In this document: positions 57,838 to 64,000 of the stretch, piece by piece
How positions within the stretch are numbered: position 1 is the first letter of the stretch
Layout: every line of letters begins with the position of its first letter
DNA from: Ilex aquifolium
Lineage: Eukaryota; Streptophyta; Magnoliopsida; Aquifoliales; Aquifoliaceae
NCBI GenBank assembly: GCA_951799425.1
Contig: OX637395.1
Span: forward strand, 43,198,173-43,262,172
Reading direction: 5' to 3'
DNA length: 64,000 bases
Position numbers and translations under genes: made by a program
The notes under the pieces: generated by a model
The model's input: the letters and a program-made list of their open reading frames with translations, nothing else
Database searches by the model: none
Told to the model about the DNA's origin: nothing

Positions 57838-60116
57838 AAACTGGCCAAAGTCTTAGGGTAAGAATACGATGACATTGTATCATAGATAAAGGCTAGTTAT
57901 AGTTTGTTTTGAATTAAATTATGACTTAAAAAACTTAAGAATTATTGTCACTCAATGACATCAAGTCATTCTTCCAAAAAGTTAAGATTGATTCTGATAC
58001 ACTGTTGATGTACCATTCAAGTTATTCTTTAAAAAAAAAATTAAGATTAATCTTAAACTTGTAGGATCTATCATAGATATATATAAATAGCCTCACTCTT
58101 ATTTTATATCAACTATCAAAAAATAATCAATAAAACTAAATGTTTACTAAAATTTGTGTACCAATTTTTGCATCTCTAATGATGTGACATAATATTTATT
58201 ATTGAATATTAATAAAATTTATTTATCTAGCAATGAAAATACGCTACATCATTTGCTATAACAATTTGATAAGAACATTTTTTGGGCCAAGATTCAAAGG
58301 AGAGATAGTCCAACATAAAGGAAAATAGTGGTTATATAAATTGGAAGAAATAGGCATAAATCATTATGGCATGAGGAGGTATTTAAGTTGTTTTTTTCCC
58401 CAGTTGTACTTGTGCTGTTAAGGTAAAGAATATTTTTCGTCCGGCAGGAAGGGGATAAGGGGATTCATTCAAGTCAATGCCAGCCTGCAATTAATGCATA
58501 GAATTGGTCAAAAGAAAAGGAAAACTCGGCTGAATTGCCACGGCATGTATAATTTTCCACAACAGGATTTTCCAGCTGTTGTAACTTGTAATTGCTCATG
58601 AATTCCATGTCGCTGGGTGTGGTCGTCTTTTCTGCCGTGCAGTTTCCCAGATGTAGCTGTTGGCAAAATAAGCTTTCGACTCCTTTGTTTGTTGTTTGGC
58701 CTTAAAATATAAAATTTTGAGAATATTCAATGTATTGATATTTCAGATGCATTGAAGAAGTGTCGTGATAGAATTTGAAGAAAGGAAAGAGATGATCAAC
58801 CATAATCGTATTTGAAAAAGAAGAAGTAACTAATTAAAAGTTATCAATTAAAAAAAAAAAAAAAACTAAAAATTATCAATCAATAATCGTCAACGATAAT
58901 GACTATAAAAGTACACTTAGTGGAGAAGAAAAAAAATACACTCAAACCTCCCAAAAAAGTAAGTGAGATATTTTTTTCATGATTTGGTTTCCGTGCAAAT
59001 CCACGAGGAACATGACATCCATTGGCTGTCCGGCGCACACAAATATCATGCGTCAATATTGTTGAATCCTATTAGCTGATAAAAAATGATGTTGAATTTA
59101 AAGCCACATATTCAACACAAATGAGTCTAAATTAATATTTGCGCGTTCCCAAATAACACGCTTAAGCTTCTTTATCATCATGAGAAACCACCTTAATTTC
59201 TAAACAATCATATTTTGACCAAAATATCAACACCTCGCTATCCAAAAATAATGATAAATAATACCATGAATCAATAGCCACTGAATTCCAAACTTTACAC
59301 ACACACACACATATATTAATAAACTTTCACCCCTTCTGATTTGCTCAGCAGAATCTAGAAGAAAAAAAAAATACTTCATCAAAGGGGAAAACAACTAAAA
59401 GTGAAAAATAAATATTCTAAAAGGGCTCTAATGCTAAGTATGGCTGTATTGAATAGACCTTGCTACGAGTAGAAGATGATCTAATGACTGACTCGATGTT
59501 CAACTCAAGTGGAACTAAACCCTAATACTTCCCCCCACCCACCCACCCAAAAAAAACACACACATCCCAAATCTAGCAGGAATTGTTTGAACTTTTTATT
59601 GTCCCTGCGTTGTTCAATAAGTCAGAATATTCTTAAATTAAACAATTTGAAGTCACTAAAGGGACAGAGTTGGTGTTGGTTCTAGAAATTGTGTCAACGA
59701 CCCGAGAGAGGACTGAAGACCATTCCCATTTAGCCCGAGTTCAATTATAGTTGAAAGTGATTCACAAGGGCTTTTGAACTCTCTATCAAAAGGTGCAACT
59801 GAAGCAATCCAGAAGGATATATGGTAATATGCTGAACAACTCTCTTCAATTCCATTTTAAAGCAATCCGTCGATCAGCCAACCACTTGGCTCATCTGATA
59901 GTTTCTCAGACTAAGAATCAGAGAAATTGGTGGGGGGTACCAATGGTGGCAGAGGGTTAGAATTTTTGGGTTTATAGCAGTAGGGGATGGGTGTTGGTGG
60001 CAGTAGGTGGTAGTATAAGGTTTTGGGTTGATGGAGGGATTTTCAGTGGTGACGGTGGTTGAAATTTTGATCGGTGATGAGTCTGATGACCGTGGGCAAT
60101 GATTCAAGGTTTGGAA
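57838..60116. other. AT-rich intergenic spacer
   Basis: No gene recognised. Contains a poly(A) run (58851-58865), a (CA)n stretch near 59298-59313, and a G-rich segment at 59927-60105 whose minus frame is not a known protein. Confidence 0.45.
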
Positions 60117-61620
60117 GAATTACATTCAGACTTTTGATGCTTGTCATTTAATCAATCAGTTCCCTTAATATTTGAAATATTACACACAGATCCTCTGAAG
60201 TTTGTACGCGCGTAACACTTAAGGCCTGTTTGGTATGAGGGGATTTTGAAACATGGGTCGGGGAATAAATCCCTTCAAACCCATGTTTGACAAATACACA
60301 TCTAGCCCAAAGTTTGAAACTCAGCCTAGTTTAGGCCCGGTCATGAAACCCATGGGGGTGGGTTTCATATGTGGGTTAATGAGTTTAATATCCAAATGAT
60401 ATTTATACTCTTCATATATCATATATAACTCATATTACCCTATTCATACTTCAAAATTTATTGCGTTTTATTATGGTTATGAATAATAGTTATATTTTAT
60501 CAACATTTATGATTTTTTTTCATAAGTTAGGAAAAAAAATTTAATCATATATTTAAATCATAAGGACACTAGAAAATGTACGTAAATAAACATGAGTTTG
60601 AATTAAATTGAGTAAGCGGCACAATAGTCATTTATATACAAATATATTATCATAATAGTCATATATCCCTGCGCATACCAAACATGGGTATAGACAACAT
60701 TAAATGTTGAATCTCATCTTTGAATCCCATCTTTGGGTTTGGAAGGGTTTGGACAAGCCAATCCAAACCTTTCCCAAAAAACATACCAAACAGACCATTA
60801 AACCCTTGCCGTCAATATCCGTTAGTATATCTGGTAGTAAATTATACCCAGATCCCCTGAAATTTATACGTGTATAATATTTAGACCCCACAAGTTTAAA
60901 ATATTATACTTATACTAAAAATACTCTAATTAAAGATAAAATATCAAATATTTTAAATTTTACAACCAAAATTCATGTTATATTATGACATTTATTGAAA
61001 TAAAATCAAAACTAAGAATCTAATTTTTTTTCTTAAAAAATTATAATTAGTATTAAACTATCAAATTACCTCAATTAAAGTTAGAAGATATTTTGTCCAT
61101 TATAATTTGACCCCTTATTTATTTTTTAGTCTAATTCCAATAGATAGTATATCTGTATACTAATTATAATTTTTTAAGGAAAAAATATATTTTTATTTTT
61201 GATTTTATTTCAATAAATAGCATAATAGAATATGAATTTTGAGTGTAAAATTTATGTTATATTATGAATGACTTAGACCTTTTATTTGATTTTTTAGTTT
61301 TATTCCAATAGATAGTATAATTATATACTAATTACAATTTTTAAGAAAAAATTGGATTTTTATTTTTGATATTCTATTTATGATTGGAGTATTTTTGGTT
61401 TAAGTATAACATTTTAAACTTAAAAGGCCTAAGTATTATACACTTACAAATTTCTACGGGTCTGAGTGTAATTTGCTAACGGATATACTAACGGGCATTG
61501 ACGGGAGGGGTCTAAGTGTTAAGTGCATACAAACCTCAGGGAGTTTGTATGTAATATTTCAAATATAAGGGGGTTTGAGTGATTAAGTAATGAATCTCAA
61601 GGAATTTGAATGTAATTCTC
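60117..61620. mobile_element. Long-inverted-repeat element interrupted by a MITE
   Basis: The left arm (AGAATTACATTCAG..., GAAATATTACA, CGTCAATATCCGTTAGTATA) and the reverse complement of the right arm (AGAATTACATTCAA..., GAAATATTACA, CGTCAATGCCCGTTAGTATA) match for over 250 bp. The left arm is split by the element at 60222-60797. The internal region is AT-rich with further inverted similarity (TTTTTAAGAAAAAAT-type blocks). No transposase; the superfamily is probably Mutator or foldback, but no target duplication was found. Confidence 0.65.
60222..60797. mobile_element. Harbinger-like MITE, copy A
   Basis: 576 bp. Ends AGGCCTGTTTGGTATG and (reverse complement) TGGTCTGTTTGGTATG, flanked by TTA at 60219-60221 and 60798-60800. 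The interior has AAACCCATG-rich blocks and CATACCAAACATGGGTAT, shared with copies B and C. Confidence 0.75.
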
Positions 61621-61637
61621 ACAAAGAAGAAAAATAA

Positions 61638-62105
61638 AGGGGTTGTTTGGTACATGGGTGTGGGGGGCTTGGCAAAATAGGTTTGGGAAAAAATAGTCCA
61701 AATGACCCAAAAATCTCATGTTTTTATGGAAAATTCAGTCTCGGGTTTCCAAACTTGGTCCGTAGTTGGCTCGAAGATTAAACCCATGATTATGAATTTC
61801 GTCAAACCTAGGAAGGGGGTGGGTTTGGAAAGATGGGTAAAGGGTTAAGGATCTAAAAGATAATTGTACCCCTTAACATGGGTATGAGTTGAATTGATCA
61901 AGCGTAAAATAGTTATTTACATGACAAATAGTTGTTAATAATTAAGATATATCCGTGGGTCATACATGTGTATGTGTTGTATATTAAACATGGATATGAA
62001 CCGAATTGAATGTTGAATCTCATATTTGCAAATAGAGGTTTGAGTTTGAAAGGGTTTGGAGAAACTAATCCAAACCCCTCTCCAAAATTCATCCAAACAA
62101 ACCCT
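61638..62105. mobile_element. Harbinger-like MITE, copy B
   Basis: 468 bp. Ends AGGGGTTGTTTGGTAC and (reverse complement) AGGGTTTGTTTGGATG, flanked by TAA on both sides (61635-61637, 62106-62108). Shares TTGAATGTTGAATCTCAT and AAAGGGTTTGGA segments with copy A. Confidence 0.75.
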
Positions 62106-62171
62106 TAAAGTTTTTGGGTTGATTTGTGGCAATGGACGGTTTATGCTAAGAGAAAAGATGGAGGAGAATTA

Positions 62172-62545
62172 AGGGTTGTTTGGTAAGGGGGTAGGGGGCT
62201 TGGCAAGGTGGGTCTAGGAAAAATAGTCTAAAGGACCCCTAAATCTCAAGTTTATATGAAAAATTCAGTCCCGAATTTTCAAACCCGGCCCATAGCTGGC
62301 CCGAAAATTAAACTAATGATCATGAATTTCGTTAAACCTAGGGAAGGGGTGGGTTTGGGAAGATGGGTAATGGGTTAAGGATCCAATAGACAATTGTACC
62401 CCTTAACATGAGTATGAATTGAATTAATCAAAGGTAAAATAGTCATTTAAAAGACAAATAGTTATTAATAATTATGATATATCCATGAGTCAGTCCTACA
62501 TGTGTTTGTGTTGCATACCAAACATGGGTATGAACTGGTCATGTG
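62172..62545. mobile_element. Harbinger-like MITE, copy C, right end lost
   Basis: Begins AGGGTTGTTTGGTAAG after TTA and follows copy B closely (GGGGGCTTGGCAA, ACCCCTTAACATG, GATATATCC). Similarity fades after CATACCAAACATGGGTATGA, just before the hAT-like element at 62569. Confidence 0.65.
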
Positions 62546-62568
62546 TTTTACAAAATCAAACCTTGAAG

Positions 62569-63335
62569 TAGGGGTGTCCATGGTCCGGGTTACCCACAGG
62601 TCCCTTTATTTGATTCGAAAAAATAGGCTCGAAATTCGATAAGCCCGATAGTTGGTCTGCCCGAGCCCAATATTCTTTAAAAAAGGACTTGGGTATACCC
62701 CCCAAACCCATTACTCGGCCCAAGGCCCGACCCAATAGCCCGCCCGAAAAAACCCGTTAAACTCAGCCCAATAGCTCGTCCACCTTTCATTTGAAAAAAA
62801 GTTATATTTTTATACCATTAAATTTGAAACTTTGAAATAAGTCTTCCAATGTCGGAATTTGAAATTTTAAAAATTTAGATACTATAAATAATGTATTATT
62901 TTCTTTTTCATGTATTAAGCATACAAGTTTTAAAGGGTAAAGTAATGTAAATGATAGATAAGTGAGTAGGTGTCAAACCTAGTTGAAATGTATTTATTCT
63001 ATTAGATGTAGTTCATACCCTAATCAAAAATAAAATTATTCATTATTTTATTTTTATCCATTTTGACTCTATTTTTGATTCAAAAATATAATTTACACAA
63101 ATATTAAGTTATAAAAATATTCATTATTTTTAAATGAAATTGTATATAAAAAAAACCCGCAAGCAGGCCCGCCCAATAAGCTCGCGGGTTGGGCTGCAAG
63201 TAGCCTACCCTTACCAGAAGCGCGGTCCGGCCCGACCGATAAATCACTTAGGTAACGACTTGAGCCTACACTACCTAGGTCTGATATGGAAAAAATTTCG
63301 CGGGTCTATTCCGGCCCGGCTCATAGACACCCCTA
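62569..63335. mobile_element. hAT-like MITE
   Basis: 767 bp. Ends TAGGGGTGTCCATGGTCCGG and (reverse complement) TAGGGGTGTCTATGAGCCGG. Flanks CCTTGAAG (62561-62568) and CATTGAAG (63336-63343) match at 7 of 8 positions, the target length of hAT elements. The subterminal regions are rich in GCCCG and CCCGA motifs; the centre is AT-rich and non-coding. Confidence 0.8.
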
Positions 63336-63343
63336 CATTGAAG

Positions 63344-63557
63344 GATGGAAATGTTATTTTTCATGTGTGAGAGGGTCTATGTGATTTTTCGCCCTTAAAA
63401 AAAAAAGGTGGATTATTGATAGTAATTAACAAAAATAAAATCCTCGCACGTAAAAGGTGATTGTGGCACAGTGGCAGTTCATTTTCACGCGTTTCAGAGA
63501 CGAAACTGAATTTGCGCGAGTAATCGATTCACAAAAAATTTGAAGAAGGCTACGGAA
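63344..63557. promoter_or_regulatory. Putative promoter/leader of the TANGO2-like gene
   Basis: 214 bp between the hAT-like element and the ATG. No clear TATA box was identified; its position makes it the core promoter and 5' UTR. Confidence 0.35.
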
Positions 63558-64000
63558 ATGTGTATAGCTGTGTTTCTATGGAGAGCTCACCCACTCTACC
63601 CATTTCTTCTTTTGCTCAACCGAGACGAGTATCACAATCGGTCAGTGTGTATCTTTTTATGAATGAATGAATAATGTTGTTTTCCTTTCTTTTGATTAGG
63701 CGTTTAGGTTATGAGACTGTCCTTTTTTCGTTTTTGTTGGAAGGCCCACGAAATCTTTGGCATGGTGGGAGGGTGGTGAGATACTGGGTGGCAGAGATGA
63801 GCTGGCGGGTGGGACATGGTTGGCTTCTACCAGAGATGGAAGGCTGACTTTCCTTACCAATGTTCGGCAACTCAAGTCTATCCCTAAAGCCAAGAGCAGA
63901 GGAAACTTGCCTGTTCGATTCTTAAAGGTATGAAATCACGGGCTCCACCTGTTTGTTTCATTTTCCAGGAGAAAGGTAGAGTCATAAGAATAATCATGAT
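63558..64000 (+). CDS. TANGO2: TANGO2/NRDE-family protein, 5' part
   Basis: Two exons before the window ends: 63558-63640 and 63744-63927, phases joining (CG|G). The protein starts MCIAVFLWRAHPLYPFLLLL followed by the family-defining NRDEYHNRP motif. Then come AWWEGGEILGGRDELAGGTW, DGRLTFLTNVRQLKSIP and AKSRGNLPVRFLK; residue 89 ends at a GTATGA donor. Human TANGO2 is linked to Golgi organisation, lipid/haem metabolism and mitochondria; plant roles are unclear. The N-terminal Cys2 is conserved in this Ntn-like family. The rest of the gene lies to the right of base 64000. The hAT-like element ends only about 220 bp upstream of the ATG and may affect the promoter. Confidence 0.9.

Overview
This 64 kb window is nuclear DNA from a flowering plant, most likely a eudicot. 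It is AT-rich, with intron-split genes using GT-AG sites, long TE-filled intergenic space, and gene families found in land plants. There is no bacterial operon structure, CRISPR array or recognisable tRNA or rRNA. Gene models come from reading splice sites by eye and checking that exon phases join.

Layout, left to right. (1) 559-4471 (+): 3' half of a DSK2/ubiquilin gene; the 5' part lies off the window. (2) 6140-7204 (+): single-exon three-finger C2H2 repressor of the ZAT2/ZAT3 (DAZ2/DAZ1) type. (3) 7.2-16.2 kb: gene-poor, with a decayed LINE RNase H, a Helitron terminus, a Harbinger-like element and a hairpin MITE. (4) 16238-20941 (+): complete NIN-like protein (RWP-RK plus PB1), 4 coding exons, about 941 aa. 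(5) 21.9-28.6 kb: Helitron territory. One candidate element (21929-26801, minus) carries exon fragments of an ARL2/TTN5-type GTPase and an alpha-galactosidase-like gene; a second (27340-28582) contains a small Mutator-like MITE. (6) 29-31 kb: GGGTCY minisatellite and a LINE remnant. (7) 33106-36357 (-): two-exon P-class PPR gene. (8) 37024-39303 (-): single-exon PLS-class PPR gene. (9) 40549-45093 (-): complete nine-exon GAUT3-type galacturonosyltransferase, about 684 aa. (10) 46913-56374 (-): receptor-like cytoplasmic kinase whose last coding exon is split by a 5.1 kb Ty3/Gypsy LTR retrotransposon (47211-52307) with a perfect 5-bp target duplication. (11) 56.5-63.5 kb: nested MITEs. (12) 63558 to the end (+): first exons of a TANGO2/NRDE-family gene.

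The host genes do not form one pathway. From memory, DSK2, DAZ1, NLP1, both PPRs and the kinase correspond to an Arabidopsis chromosome 2 block (At2g17140-At2g17220), and GAUT3 plus TANGO2-like to neighbours At4g38270/At4g38260, so the window looks like a conserved eudicot gene block diluted by transposons.

The most notable signals are the insertion-killed kinase, the gene-fragment-bearing Helitron, and a nested MITE whose empty site survives in the partner arm of the same inverted repeat. I found no candidate for an entirely new biological system.
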